64,000 nucleotides of DNA. It comes from Muribaculaceae bacterium (GTDB taxonomy: Bacteria; Bacteroidota; Bacteroidia; Bacteroidales; Muribaculaceae). The translations under genes were made by a program, and so were the position numbers. Below the pieces are notes generated by a model, which saw nothing but the letters and a program-made list of their open reading frames with translations, did not search any database and had not been told where the DNA came from. The stretch lies in the NCBI GenBank assembly GCA_023665425.1, contig JAMPDX010000001.1, positions 666,882-730,881 on the forward strand. The letters are read 5' to 3'. This document shows, one piece after another, positions 7,595 to 17,163 of this stretch (position 1 is its first letter; each line of letters begins with the position of its first letter).

Positions 7595-9985
7595 TTACTT
7601 TTTGACGATTACTTTGTGGCCCTTCATTACATAGATGCCGGCTGGGAGCTCATTGAGCTTGTCGCCTACATATACGCCATTCAGGTCATAGATGCCACCC
7701 TCTACGGCCTCGTCGTTAAGCACGCTATCCACACCGGTATCAACGACATGGAAGGTCAGGTCGATGGCGGGGCTATAGCTATTGAGGCCGGCATTGAAGA
7801 ACATGCCCTCGGCCAAGCTGATGGTATAAGTACCCTCTCTCTTGGGAGCTGTAGCAAAGTTCAGAGTGTATGTGCCATCCTGCTCACCCTTCTGGAAGAG
7901 AACGGTCAGGAAGTAGTTGGCCTCGGTGCTTTTGAGAGAAGCACGGGGGCTGTCTGCTGTAGGAACAGTTCCTTCGGGGAAGACGATGGTTACAAATACT
8001 GCCTCATTGATGGGGAGCTGAGCATCATTCTCGGGAGTTACGGTGTAAGTAAGGTCATACTTAGCGGGCTCGGGCTGGTCTCCACCACCTGATACTGTGA
8101 ATACAGATGTGAATGCCTTGCTTGCGTGGCCGGTAGACCAGTTAGCGATATAGTCAGCATCGCCAAACAGACCCTCGGGGAAAGTCAGTGTGTATTCGCC
8201 GTTAACTGTGATAGCCTTGTCGAGAGCAAGAGTGAATGTAGTGACACCCTCAGCAGTCTCAGCAGAGGTTATTGCGGCAGTACCGTCGTACTCGGCAGCC
8301 TCACAAGCAACACCTACCTTGTAAACGGGCAGATAGCCGTATTCGCCATTGGCGGTAAAGCTGATAGTGACGGGAGTCTCCTCAGATATAGTCACAGTAG
8401 CGTCGTTTGCTGGAGTTACAGAGGCAACTTCGATGTCATACTCAGTAGTTATAGCGCCGTTGGCTTGAACGAGGAAGTAAACCTTGATTTCAGGGTTAGT
8501 ATGGCCGGTCTCGGGGTCTTCAATCCATTCAGCGTCACCAAATGTAGCCTCGGGGATAGTGAGTACGTATGTACCGGTGTTGCTCGGCTGACGGCTGTTA
8601 TTGAACCTGAGTGTACGTGTAGACATATCAGCCATTGATAGACGGATGATACCGCTCTGGTTGTAGTCGGCAGTTTCACATACCAAAGAAGCTTGCTTAG
8701 TTGAATTGGGAGCCAGGTCGTAAGCAGCATCAATCATAATGCTAGTTACCTCCCAAGTATAAGAATCCATATCAACCATACCTTCGGCAGGTTTGCAGCC
8801 CTTAAGGCCAAGGTCATACTTCACTGAAGGCCCGGGCTCAGGCAGACCGCCGGTGAAGGCTACAGTCCATGTGTAAGCCTTGTTGGCAGTACCGCTGTTG
8901 GAGTTGTTGTGGTAATCCTCGTCACCGAAGATACCTTTGGGGATTTCCAGTGTGTAAGTGCCGTCAGTAGTGATAGGCTGGGGCAGAGTGAAGTGTACTG
9001 TGGTAGTCATGTTGTTGCCGGTGATAGCCTTTTTGGGAGCATCAGCGGTAACGACAGCTTGTACATCATATTGAGCACGCTTGTTGTATACGTGTACGGT
9101 GGCACCCTCAGTTGCAAAGTATGCACCTGCCAGATTTGTCAGACTAAACTCGGTGAGTTCGCCACCCTTCAAGTCGTAGGGGTCTACGAGGCTTGCATCC
9201 TCAGGGTCGATGCTGTTGGGGTTGAGTTTTGTCTCGGGGATCTCAATGTTGAATTTCGGGCCACCGATTTCCACGTCATAGACAAACTTCTGCTCTACGC
9301 CGCTAAGTTCTTCTATATTCTCCTCGTCTACATACTTGTAGAGGTAATATGAGTCAGCGGGGAATACGACAGTGTACTGAGCGCTCTCAGTGACAGTCTC
9401 CTTGAGGTTGAAAGTCATTGTGCGAGCTGAGTTGTCGCGCTTAACACTGCAGAAGTCTTCACCATTCTTGAGCACGCGGATATCATCAACTGAGTTGATT
9501 TCAATTGCGGGATACTCCTCAACGCCTGAAGTGATAGAGAATGAAGTGAGGGGAGTGGTGAGTGTTCCGGGTTCAGGATTGATATTCAGAGAAGCCTTGG
9601 CGGTCTGAGCGCTGCCCTCGATAGTGTAAGTGAGTGTGAAGGCATCAACACTTGAACCATTCTCATACTCAAAAGCACCCTCTTCAGCCTCGATGGTGTA
9701 AACACCGGCCTTAGTAGCCTCAGTGTCAAGCTTGATTGTGAAAGAGTCATTGCCATTGTCGCGACAGCTTACTGTAGAGAATGCTGTGCCATCCTTTTTA
9801 ACCACGATTTCACCGCTGCCACGGTCCCACAGGGGAGAGCTTGTAGCAGACTTGACAATGACGGAAGCCAGAGAAGTGACAGTGCTGCCGTCAGCGGGGT
9901 CAGCTGTCAGATTGCTGTTGCTGCTCTGAGCCAACGCGCCGAAGGCACAGAGTGTAACCGCTGCTAATGTAGTAAGTTTACGCAT
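7595..9985 (-). CDS. Secreted Ig-like repeat protein with T9SS-type tail
   Basis: A 796-residue protein with a signal peptide (MRKLTTLAAVTLCAFGALAQ). It is built from roughly five to six Ig-like modules of 100-130 residues. Several end in a motif like GTYTLxIPxGxFGDxxY followed by SGxxNKAYT (GTYTLEIPKGIFGDEDY; GEYTLTFPEGLFGDADY). The last about 70 residues (GGIYDLNGVYVGD, then LPAGIYVMKGHKVIVKK) match the T9SS type A C-terminal sorting domain pattern. It is therefore probably exported by the type IX system and attached to the cell surface. The binding partner is unknown. It is followed on the minus strand by its own terminator. Confidence 0.85.
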   Translation of the reverse strand: MRKLTTLAAVTLCAFGALAQSSNSNLTADPADGSTVTSLASVIVKSATSSPLWDRGSGEIVVKKDGTAFSTVSCRDNGNDSFTIKLDTEATKAGVYTIEAEEGAFEYENGSSVDAFTLTYTIEGSAQTAKASLNINPEPGTLTTPLTSFSITSGVEEYPAIEINSVDDIRVLKNGEDFCSVKRDNSARTMTFNLKETVTESAQYTVVFPADSYYLYKYVDEENIEELSGVEQKFVYDVEIGGPKFNIEIPETKLNPNSIDPEDASLVDPYDLKGGELTEFSLTNLAGAYFATEGATVHVYNKRAQYDVQAVVTADAPKKAITGNNMTTTVHFTLPQPITTDGTYTLEIPKGIFGDEDYHNNSNSGTANKAYTWTVAFTGGLPEPGPSVKYDLGLKGCKPAEGMVDMDSYTWEVTSIMIDAAYDLAPNSTKQASLVCETADYNQSGIIRLSMADMSTRTLRFNNSRQPSNTGTYVLTIPEATFGDAEWIEDPETGHTNPEIKVYFLVQANGAITTEYDIEVASVTPANDATVTISEETPVTISFTANGEYGYLPVYKVGVACEAAEYDGTAAITSAETAEGVTTFTLALDKAITVNGEYTLTFPEGLFGDADYIANWSTGHASKAFTSVFTVSGGGDQPEPAKYDLTYTVTPENDAQLPINEAVFVTIVFPEGTVPTADSPRASLKSTEANYFLTVLFQKGEQDGTYTLNFATAPKREGTYTISLAEGMFFNAGLNSYSPAIDLTFHVVDTGVDSVLNDEAVEGGIYDLNGVYVGDKLNELPAGIYVMKGHKVIVKK

Positions 9986-10063
9986 TAGTTTTAGTATATT
10001 AGATTAATAGTAAAGTTGTCTATGTTGGCCCTTCGGGGTTCAATCCTTAGGGCCATGATATAT

Positions 10064-10089
10064 CAAGAGCGGGGGAGACCCCGCTCTTG
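10064..10089. terminator. GC-rich hairpin after the Omp28-like gene
   Basis: CAAGAGCGGGG and CCCCGCTCTTG form an 11-bp stem with loop GAGA, 13 bp downstream of the stop at 10102 on the minus strand. No T-run follows, so it may be a weak terminator or mRNA-stabilising stem. Confidence 0.55.
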
Positions 10090-10101
10090 GATGGATGTAG
10101 A

Positions 10102-13100
10102 TTAGCGCACAATTTCTTTGGTGACCTTGGCACCGCGACGCACGATGTAGATGCCGGCAGCCGGCTCTACTACACGTATGCCTTGCAGGTTGAAGTACTC
10201 AGCCTCACCGTCAAAGCCTTCGGTGATGTTGTCGATACCTGCTATATAGTCAGCGAGCATTTCTGCTGAAGATACGAAGGGGTCGGGGTTCTCACCGAGA
10301 GCCACACGGTTGGAGTTGTTGATTGTGGTCACGATATCCTCGCTTACTTTCTTCTCGATGAGGAAGGCTGTGAGGTATAGGTTGTTGGCATTGTAAGCAC
10401 CATACTGGCCACCGATTTTGGGCAGACCAACCTGATGGTTGACTGTTACCTCCTCGCCGGCCTTGATGATACGCTGGGGCAGCAGGTTAGCCACACCATA
10501 GTAATCGCCGATAGCGCGAGCTACGTTGTTGTAGTGCATACCTGAGAACTCAGAAGGGAGTGTAGCCCAGGGGTTGTTGGCAGAAGTAGCCAGGGCATCG
10601 CCATGCAGATAGTTGTGCTGTGTCCATACGCTGCCGTAACGCTGCGGGTTGGGGCATGTCACGTTGTTCTCAGTGACGATGAAGCCTATGTCATACTTTG
10701 AGCCGTCGATGTCAACAGCGGGTTTTAGCACTGCTGTAGCGTCAACACCGCTTACTGCGCCGGCATTCATGAGGATTTCGCCGGAAACTTCGATGTCAGC
10801 CAAAGCCACCTTGTTGAGGTGTTGCAGTATAGTATAAGCAGCCAGAGTCTCATTCTCCAGGTCGGGAGCTACGTCAGCAGGAGTAACAACGATGAGCTGG
10901 TCAGCGCGGTCTACACGCATCATGGGAGCTACCTGGCCCAGACCGAACATTTCCTCATAGCTTTCGTTTCTCATCGGGTCATTGCCTACGTGCAGGCTCA
11001 CGGGGAGCACGAGGCCCTCGTAGCGGGGATCAGTCTCGATGAGCTCGAGAGTGTAGAGTGCGTTGGGGCAGTTACCGCACCATGTACCGGTGGTCTCCTC
11101 AATCATGATACGCTTGGTAGGCCAGAAGAGCATACCGGTCACTGCGCTTGATACAGTGATATCCTCATTGTTGTCAGAGCTCAGGGTCAGGGTGTATTCA
11201 GCTTTAACGTTGCTGCCTACAGTAGCAGTGAAGGTGAAGTCCTTGGTTTCACCCTGGCCGAGTGTGGCACCTGACTGTTCGGTAGTAGTGTCGCCGCACT
11301 TGAAGGTGAGCTTCCAGTTCTTCAGACCGGGGTCAGCAGTGCCTCTGATAGTGGCATTGACGGTGAACTCGCCGGCCTCCACATATTCGGGAGCGCTGGC
11401 AAAGAGCTCGGCGGCATCAAGACGCTGCACAAGAACATCGTCTACGCAAAGCAGGTCTTTGTCAGTATTCAAGTTGGCAAAGCTGATGTAGATAGTCTTG
11501 CCTACATACTCATCAAGATTGATGGTGAAGGGTATCCAGTCGTTGTTGCAGATTTTGCGATCATTGCCGTAAGAGAGGTTCTCCACGATGAGCGCAGGCT
11601 CAGAGGGCTGCCAATCCTTGGAGGGAGCTTGCTCAGAGATGTAAACGCGCAGAGTGGAGAGGGCGTGCTCGTCGCCTTCACGCACGGGGAGGCTCTGTGC
11701 ACCGAATGTCAGGTTAAAGCCGGGAGTAGGCACTGTGATAGCGGGGAAGTACATCCAGTCGTTAGAAGTGCCGCCGTTGCCCTGATAATAAGAGTGAGAG
11801 ATGGCGTAGCGGTTGGTAGAAGTCTGGAAGTCGCGAGCATTCCACCAGGGCTGTGAGACACCGTTGGCATCCTGGAACAATGAGTTGATGTTAGTGGCGG
11901 GAGCCTGGTGGTCAAGCTCGAGCACAAGATACTGCTTATTATAGATGTTGTCGAAGTTCTCATCGAGCAGGACAGTGTGTGAGCTGCCTATAGTGGGGTC
12001 AGAGGGCACGACAGGATCGTTGCCGCCGGGTTCTGTACCTTCGCTCTTGGCGCAGGGCTCATTGAGCATCTGCACAGTAGTGTTCATGACAGAAGCCTCA
12101 ACGACAGTTTTTGTGGAGGGATCATCATTGTAGTCGAGCACGTAAGCTACCAAGCGGCAGTCTGCGAGATTGTAGTCGGTCACTGAGGGGTCAGTGGCAG
12201 CTGCAGACATACGAGGACGGGGGATGTCAAACTCGAAATACATCGGAGTGCCGGCAGTAATCTGCTCAGGCAGAGAAGCCTCGAAGCCGTGGTGTGCGTT
12301 GTCAGATGTGATGACTACATTATAGAGCTCTGTGAGGTCTGAAGCTATGCGTGAAGGCAAGATGCCGTAGCGTTCATACTTGACACCGGTCAGAGCGTTA
12401 GACTGGAAGATATTGGTGATATCGCGTGCAGCATGTATATCGCGTGTCAGAACATAGCCTACACGATAACGGCCTGCACTATTGTCAGCATTCTCAGCCA
12501 TCTCCACACGAGCTTTGACATGGATATTGTCGTCAGCCTCATTTATCTTATAGTCCACAATGTCAATCTTGGCGTATGTGGGGTCTGTGAGATGCTCATC
12601 GGCATAATCCATAGGGTCAACATTAGTGGAGTAATTACGATTGACAATCAATCGGGGAACGCTGTACAGCTTATTTGCCTGATAATAGGGGTTCAACTGC
12701 AGGAAGTCGTTCGAACCTGAAGACATATGCACACCGAGGACTGCGAGATTTTTGCCCATGAGCTTCTCATACTCTTCTACTTTGAGCAGGCCCTTGGGGC
12801 AGGTGTTGCACCACATACCGGTGAATTCCTCAAACAGGACAGTGCGGGGATAGTATGAACACACAATCTTGCCGGCAGCCAGTTCGGTATACGCATTAGA
12901 TGCATCTTTAAAGCCGATGGTGTACTCAGAAGTCTCATTAAGAGCCACCGGGAGGTTGAACTCATAGTCAAACTCCTCGCCGCTCTTGAGTTCACCTACG
13001 GGGAGAGTCAGCTCCCTACCATTATACTTGAGCACTGCAGTAACACCGGTCATGGTTTTGCCGTGGTTTGCCAGAGAACCCTTTACGGGAGCTGTGCTCT

Positions 13101-13713
13101 GTGAGTTGCCTACATAGTGGAGCAGGGGAGTCTCATTTACGCAGATGATATTGGTATCCTCGGGGTCGCCTACATAGATGTCGTCGACGGCGAGCATATA
13201 TTTGTTAACGGAAGTACAACGGAAGTTGAGCTTAACAGTCTTGCCGATGTACTGAGAGATGTCGATAGAATAATTTGTCCAGTCGAAGGGGGCAGCCTTA
13301 GTGCTGTATATCACCTTATCAGAGCCATCTACTGTGAGTGACACTTCGTAGGCCTCAAGCAGAGAGGGATATACACTGCGAGCTGTCCAACGAACCATAG
13401 GACGAGTGCCGGAGACAGTAAACTCGGGTGTGGAGAGAGTGGCGTCAACGGGGCTCTCGCTCAGAGTGTGAGTGGCACACACTGCAGAGTAGCTGTAGGC
13501 ATTAGACACCTGGGCCACATTCCATCCCGGTTTGTTAGCATCAACACCGGAGCGATAGTCTGTGGCAACAGCTGTCGGCGCATCGGCGGCTACAGCTGTC
13601 GACATGATGGCCGGAATTCGCCCGGAATTGAATTGCGTAGTGAAAAGATAATCAGCCTGAGCCGTAATGCCGGCAGCAAGGGCCAGGGCTGAAAGAATAA
13701 ATTTTGCGCGCAT
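10102..13713 (-). CDS. Duplicated Omp28-like secreted protein with T9SS tail
   Basis: A protein of about 1203 residues starting MRAKFILSALALAAG (signal peptide); I chose this ATG over an upstream one 17 codons away because the signal peptide begins here. It has two similar halves. Each has a jelly-roll, cleaved-adhesin-like domain (WTNYSIDISQYIGKTVKLNF; FTINLDEYVGKTIYISF), a short beta domain, and a thioredoxin-like Omp28 domain with a CxxC pair (EEFTGMWCNTCPKG; EETTGTWCGNCPNA). The C-terminus (YFNLQGIRVVEPAAGIYIVR, then KVTKEIVR) is a T9SS type A sorting tail. It is probably an outer-surface protein. Whether the CxxC pairs are redox-active is inference. Confidence 0.88.
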   Translation of the reverse strand: MRAKFILSALALAAGITAQADYLFTTQFNSGRIPAIMSTAVAADAPTAVATDYRSGVDANKPGWNVAQVSNAYSYSAVCATHTLSESPVDATLSTPEFTVSGTRPMVRWTARSVYPSLLEAYEVSLTVDGSDKVIYSTKAAPFDWTNYSIDISQYIGKTVKLNFRCTSVNKYMLAVDDIYVGDPEDTNIICVNETPLLHYVGNSQSTAPVKGSLANHGKTMTGVTAVLKYNGRELTLPVGELKSGEEFDYEFNLPVALNETSEYTIGFKDASNAYTELAAGKIVCSYYPRTVLFEEFTGMWCNTCPKGLLKVEEYEKLMGKNLAVLGVHMSSGSNDFLQLNPYYQANKLYSVPRLIVNRNYSTNVDPMDYADEHLTDPTYAKIDIVDYKINEADDNIHVKARVEMAENADNSAGRYRVGYVLTRDIHAARDITNIFQSNALTGVKYERYGILPSRIASDLTELYNVVITSDNAHHGFEASLPEQITAGTPMYFEFDIPRPRMSAAATDPSVTDYNLADCRLVAYVLDYNDDPSTKTVVEASVMNTTVQMLNEPCAKSEGTEPGGNDPVVPSDPTIGSSHTVLLDENFDNIYNKQYLVLELDHQAPATNINSLFQDANGVSQPWWNARDFQTSTNRYAISHSYYQGNGGTSNDWMYFPAITVPTPGFNLTFGAQSLPVREGDEHALSTLRVYISEQAPSKDWQPSEPALIVENLSYGNDRKICNNDWIPFTINLDEYVGKTIYISFANLNTDKDLLCVDDVLVQRLDAAELFASAPEYVEAGEFTVNATIRGTADPGLKNWKLTFKCGDTTTEQSGATLGQGETKDFTFTATVGSNVKAEYTLTLSSDNNEDITVSSAVTGMLFWPTKRIMIEETTGTWCGNCPNALYTLELIETDPRYEGLVLPVSLHVGNDPMRNESYEEMFGLGQVAPMMRVDRADQLIVVTPADVAPDLENETLAAYTILQHLNKVALADIEVSGEILMNAGAVSGVDATAVLKPAVDIDGSKYDIGFIVTENNVTCPNPQRYGSVWTQHNYLHGDALATSANNPWATLPSEFSGMHYNNVARAIGDYYGVANLLPQRIIKAGEEVTVNHQVGLPKIGGQYGAYNANNLYLTAFLIEKKVSEDIVTTINNSNRVALGENPDPFVSSAEMLADYIAGIDNITEGFDGEAEYFNLQGIRVVEPAAGIYIVRRGAKVTKEIVR

Positions 13714-13777
13714 TGTCGTCTTAAAAGTAATATTAATGAGAAGAGTTTTTGAGTTAAGACCCAAAATGTTTGTTAGT

Positions 13778-13843
13778 GGCCGTGGGTTCGATAACCCACG
13801 GCCCTGTTCTGTTAAAGAGCTACCCGGCTTTGGGGTCCGGGTA
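13778..13843 (-). terminator. Two hairpins between the secreted-protein genes
   Basis: The first pairs GGCCGTGGGTT (13778-13788) with AACCCACGGCC (13793-13803). The second pairs TACCCGG (13821-13827) with CCGGGTA (13837-13843). Both lie downstream of the gene ending at 13857 and upstream of the Omp28-like gene, so they probably end the upstream transcript. Confidence 0.6.
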
Positions 13844-13856
13844 TTGAGTAATTTTT

Positions 13857-15338
13857 TTACTTAACGAGGATCTTATAGCTCTGGCCGTCAGCCACTACTA
13901 CATAGATACCGGCGTTAACGTTAGTGATGTTGCCATTGCCTACCTGAGCACCGTTGAGATCGTAAACGGCGACCTGCTCGGCACCGGCTACCTCGATAGT
14001 GTCGCCATAGACCATGATAACATGCTGATTGTCAGTGTTGGCTACGATGTTCTGCAGGCCGTTAACGTCGCGGTCGAGTACAGCGATGAAGGGGTGTACA
14101 GTCACCTTGCCGGTGCCATCAGTTGTGGTGAAATTCAGACCAAGAACCTGACCGTCGGCAGAAGCGGCGCTCACACCACCCCAGTTTGTACCCTTGGTGT
14201 CAATTTCATACTCATCAGCATAGTTGATGGGAGTAGAGCCGATACCATCAGTGAAGAGGTTGTGACCAACAAAGAATACATCCTTGGACAAAGCGCAGCT
14301 CACGTCAGCGCGGCCATCCTCTTCTGTCCACTCGCGAGTGTTAACGTTATATGAACCCCAAGTGTAGGTGTCACCTTTTGAGATGTGGTATGTATCCTCA
14401 TCAGTGTTATCGTCAAGATTGCGGAATGTACCTACATGGAAACGTGTGCCGAAGAAGTTACCCTCGTAGTCGCAGCAAGTGAAAGCGGCATCCACTACGT
14501 CGTTATCAGAAACACACAAGTCGCGCTTTCCATCGATTGTCTCATAGCGGTATACGCCATAGGGCTTGCCTTGGACGTAGAAGGGAACCTCGATAACGCC
14601 GAGTTCGTTGAATTTCACTACGTGGCCGCGGTTCCAGATAGCAGAGATGTGTGAGCCGGCGCCGCAATAGAGCTGGCCACCGAGCCATGTGCCCTCGAGA
14701 GTGCCGTCAGAATACATGCTGTTGACGTACATACCCTGGTGAGATGCCATCTCGCTGTCATCGGGTTTATTTGTCATGCTGTAGTATTGTACAGTGAACT
14801 CGCCGTCAGCACCCTTCTCCCAAATGATGGGCCAGTATGCGCTGTATACCTCTCCGGGTTTAGTCTTGTCTGAGTTGGCGCCTTTTACATAACCACCGAT
14901 GATCTTGCCATTGTCGCTGATACCGATGGCATAGTTGCTGTTTTGTACCCAAGAGGGGAGGGGCAAGTCAACTACATCGCCATCGAGCTCCTTGTAGAAG
15001 GGATGATACTGGTTGCCGAGGGGCTTGTATGCACCTACTACGGTACCATCATTGTTGACACCATAGACTTCAAGCCACACCTTGTTGTCAGAGCCCTCCT
15101 GCATGGGCCAGTTCAGATACTCCAGTTTATCGGGGTCTGACTTGCGCCACAGATAGCTCCAGAACATTTCGTCGTCACAAACGACAGCATACTCGCCGTT
15201 GGGTGACACACAAGTCACCAGGCCGGCCATGTTGTAATCGGGATCTGGAGCGGCCATGTTGATCCAGTGAACATCGGCCTTGGCTGACGCTGAAAGAGCT
15301 ACCGCAGCGAAAGCACCGAAAAGTAATGTTTTCTTCAT
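13857..15338 (-). CDS. Secreted protein of unknown function with T9SS tail
   Basis: A 493-residue protein with a signal peptide (MKKTLLFGAFAAVALSASA). The mature part has short repeated beta units with motifs such as CVSPNGEYAVVCDDE, GISDNGKIIGGYVKG and ASADGQVLGLNF, which look like extracellular beta-propeller-type repeats. The C-terminus (QVAVYDLNGAQVGNG, then VNAGIYVVVADGQSYKILVK) is a T9SS type A sorting signature. I cannot name the family with confidence. The best promoter lies about 360 bp upstream, which gives a long leader. Confidence 0.82.
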   Translation of the reverse strand: MKKTLLFGAFAAVALSASAKADVHWINMAAPDPDYNMAGLVTCVSPNGEYAVVCDDEMFWSYLWRKSDPDKLEYLNWPMQEGSDNKVWLEVYGVNNDGTVVGAYKPLGNQYHPFYKELDGDVVDLPLPSWVQNSNYAIGISDNGKIIGGYVKGANSDKTKPGEVYSAYWPIIWEKGADGEFTVQYYSMTNKPDDSEMASHQGMYVNSMYSDGTLEGTWLGGQLYCGAGSHISAIWNRGHVVKFNELGVIEVPFYVQGKPYGVYRYETIDGKRDLCVSDNDVVDAAFTCCDYEGNFFGTRFHVGTFRNLDDNTDEDTYHISKGDTYTWGSYNVNTREWTEEDGRADVSCALSKDVFFVGHNLFTDGIGSTPINYADEYEIDTKGTNWGGVSAASADGQVLGLNFTTTDGTGKVTVHPFIAVLDRDVNGLQNIVANTDNQHVIMVYGDTIEVAGAEQVAVYDLNGAQVGNGNITNVNAGIYVVVADGQSYKILVK

Positions 15339-15699
15339 AGGGAAATAATGTTGTTATGTTAGTTAGTTTTACAAATTATAAACTTTAGGTTATGGTCACT
15401 GACTTTGAAGAGTCGTTAGATTGGCAAATTTCAACGATGAAATGAATTAGCGCTCTTAAAGTAGATGCTAAAAATAGCAAAATGTTAAATAGCCTCTTTG
15501 CTTAACCATAGAATTAGTGGTATTAGACTGTCAGGATTGATGGTAGGCACTAAAAAGAGCCGTAAACACACCAAACATCAAATCAATGTCATGCAACAAA
15601 GGAAATTAAATATAAACCCAAATTGAAAGATTATATATTTTTTAATTAAAATATACAATTTTTAATGGTTTATACCCCTTTAAATCTGCATATCGGGTA
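15339..15699 (-). other. Long untranslated leader of the gene at 13857
   Basis: From the promoter at 15700-15729 to the ATG at 15338 there are about 355 nt with no gene. It is AT-rich. I saw no riboswitch that I recognise. Confidence 0.4.
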
Positions 15700-15729
15700 C
15701 AAAGTTACAAATTTATTCAAAACCGCCAA
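15700..15729 (-). promoter_or_regulatory. Bacteroidetes-type promoter
   Basis: On the minus strand the sequence reads TTG, 19 nt, TAACTTTG. It points toward the secreted protein gene at 13857-15338. Confidence 0.6.
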
Positions 15730-15926
15730 GCATATAATACCAAAAAAAATCGACCGAAAATCGATTTTTAAGATTTTTTCACACTTCTCGGTATAGAGGG
15801 ATTTATTATAAGAGAGATCAGGCGCCTTGGATAACTGATGAATGGACCAACTTTCTCAAGAGCTCAAATTGATAATAAGCGAGCAGTAAATCGGCGGGCT
15901 ACGCACGCCTCTTGTCTACCTACTCT

Positions 15927-15996
15927 ACCCCGCACACCCACGGCTGCCGCCGCGTGTGTACGGGGTTACTATAAGTCGGTGTCCTTGCGGACACCC
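15927..15996. repeat. Structured repeat: two adjacent hairpins
   Basis: Arms 15927-15944 and 15949-15966 pair over 18 positions with three mismatches (ACCCCG...CGGGGT outer ends). A second hairpin, GGTGTCC-TTGC-GGACACC, lies at 15979-15996. The right half of this unit recurs at 62167-62218 beside a KilA-N gene remnant. The surrounding stretch 15730-16152 contains no gene I can support. Confidence 0.5.
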
Positions 15997-16152
15997 CTAT
16001 CCAGAACATATTCAATTAAATACTACTTGCGAAACTTGAATAATGAGTCCACTCTAAAAAGTCAAAAATTGTGATTCAAAACTTTGCAACTCACTGATAA
16101 TCAATATGTGGTTTTGTGCTAAAACTGACAAGATTTAATTTTTAGAGAAGAC

Positions 16153-16896
16153 TCAATAATCATTATTTAGTAGGCGGAAAGCACTCCGAGAGCCGTTGAA
16201 GACATTCATGTCGACTTTGCCTTTGATGCCTTGTACACTGCCGGCATGGGAGTACTGCCAAAAGACCCATGGGGTGTCGGACTCGAAGGGCTCGTAGTCG
16301 CGAAAGGAGCATATCCACAGAGGGTAGTCAGCGAAGTCGTTTTTGATGAAGCGCTCATATCCCTCTTTATTAGTATAAAAGGTGATGGGGAGGCCTCGCA
16401 GGTTGAGGTAGTCGACCATGCTCTCCAGGCGAGAGATAATTTCCTTGTCGCTCACCCCCTTGGCATTATGTTCGAGCTCAACATCGATGGCCACCCCCAA
16501 AGGGGGGATACGTCCGTCGAGTGCATCGCATAGGTTGACACCCTGCTTCACACCATCGCAGTCAAAACGGAAGAAATGGTATGCTCCGAGAGCCAGACCG
16601 GCTTCGTTAGCCTCATCATAGTTGGCTGCGAAATCAGCATTATGGATAGTCTCTCCCTCGCTGGCCTTTAGCCATACGAAAGAGATGCCATCGGCGGCCA
16701 CCTTGTCAAAATCCACCTCCCCGTTATGCGCAGAGAGGTCTATTCCCTTGACCGGGTACCGCTCGAAGTCAACCTTTGCCGTAGGGTTATGGTAAGTCTC
16801 CCAGACCCATTTGCCGGCAAAGACGAGAGCAACCAACAGGCCCAGGAAGGCGAACGAAACCAATATGTCGTGAAGCGATGGTTTTCTAAACTTCAT
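16153..16896 (-). CDS. GH25 lysozyme (N,O-diacetylmuramidase)
   Basis: A 247-residue membrane-anchored muramidase. Residues about 10-30 form one hydrophobic segment (ILVSFAFLGLLVALVFAGKW). The GH25 barrel begins with the catalytic-site strand GIDLSAHNGEVDFDKV and contains VWLKASEG, AGAYHFFRF-like LGAYHFFRF and the catalytic AIDVELE pair of acids. It would cleave the beta-1,4 bond between MurNAc and GlcNAc in peptidoglycan on the periplasmic side. The C-terminal strand PWVFWQYSHAG is typical. It is monocistronic, with a repeat element just upstream. Confidence 0.93.
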   Translation of the reverse strand: MKFRKPSLHDILVSFAFLGLLVALVFAGKWVWETYHNPTAKVDFERYPVKGIDLSAHNGEVDFDKVAADGISFVWLKASEGETIHNADFAANYDEANEAGLALGAYHFFRFDCDGVKQGVNLCDALDGRIPPLGVAIDVELEHNAKGVSDKEIISRLESMVDYLNLRGLPITFYTNKEGYERFIKNDFADYPLWICSFRDYEPFESDTPWVFWQYSHAGSVQGIKGKVDMNVFNGSRSAFRLLNNDY

Positions 16897-17033
16897 GTGT
16901 TCTTCAATATCAGTCAGCAGACAATCGAAGGTTTAACACGTAAATGGTGTGTAAAGTTTGTAGTAGGTGGCTTATTATGTAAGTAGCTGAGAAAAATTAA
17001 CCATCAAATGTATAACATTAGATCAAATTGATT

Positions 17034-17153
17034 TGAACAAAAATTTCACTTTATCTTCGTCGCTTTTCGGCGTCTTCATCAGTCGCTTAGCTCGCTAAAC
17101 TTCTTTTTCAGCCGACAAAAATCACTCGAAGATAAAACAAAATTTAATGTTCA
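17034..17153 (-). repeat. Interspersed hairpin element, copy A
   Basis: Terminal arms at 17034-17059 and 17127-17153 are inverted repeats sharing TGAACA, AAATTT and TTTATCTTCG. Read on the minus strand, the interior has a TCGGC/GCCGA stem and the apical hairpin GTTTAGC-GA-GCTAAGC (17085-17100), flanked by GAAAAAGAA and GACTGATGAA. The layout matches the elements at 43581 and 53983. It lies between ispF and the GH25 gene. Confidence 0.7.
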
Positions 17154-17163
17154 TTAATTATTC

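Noticed and set aside
15838..16074. 78-codon plus-strand open frame
   Set aside because: It runs through the two-hairpin repeat and has biased composition; no homology that I recognise.
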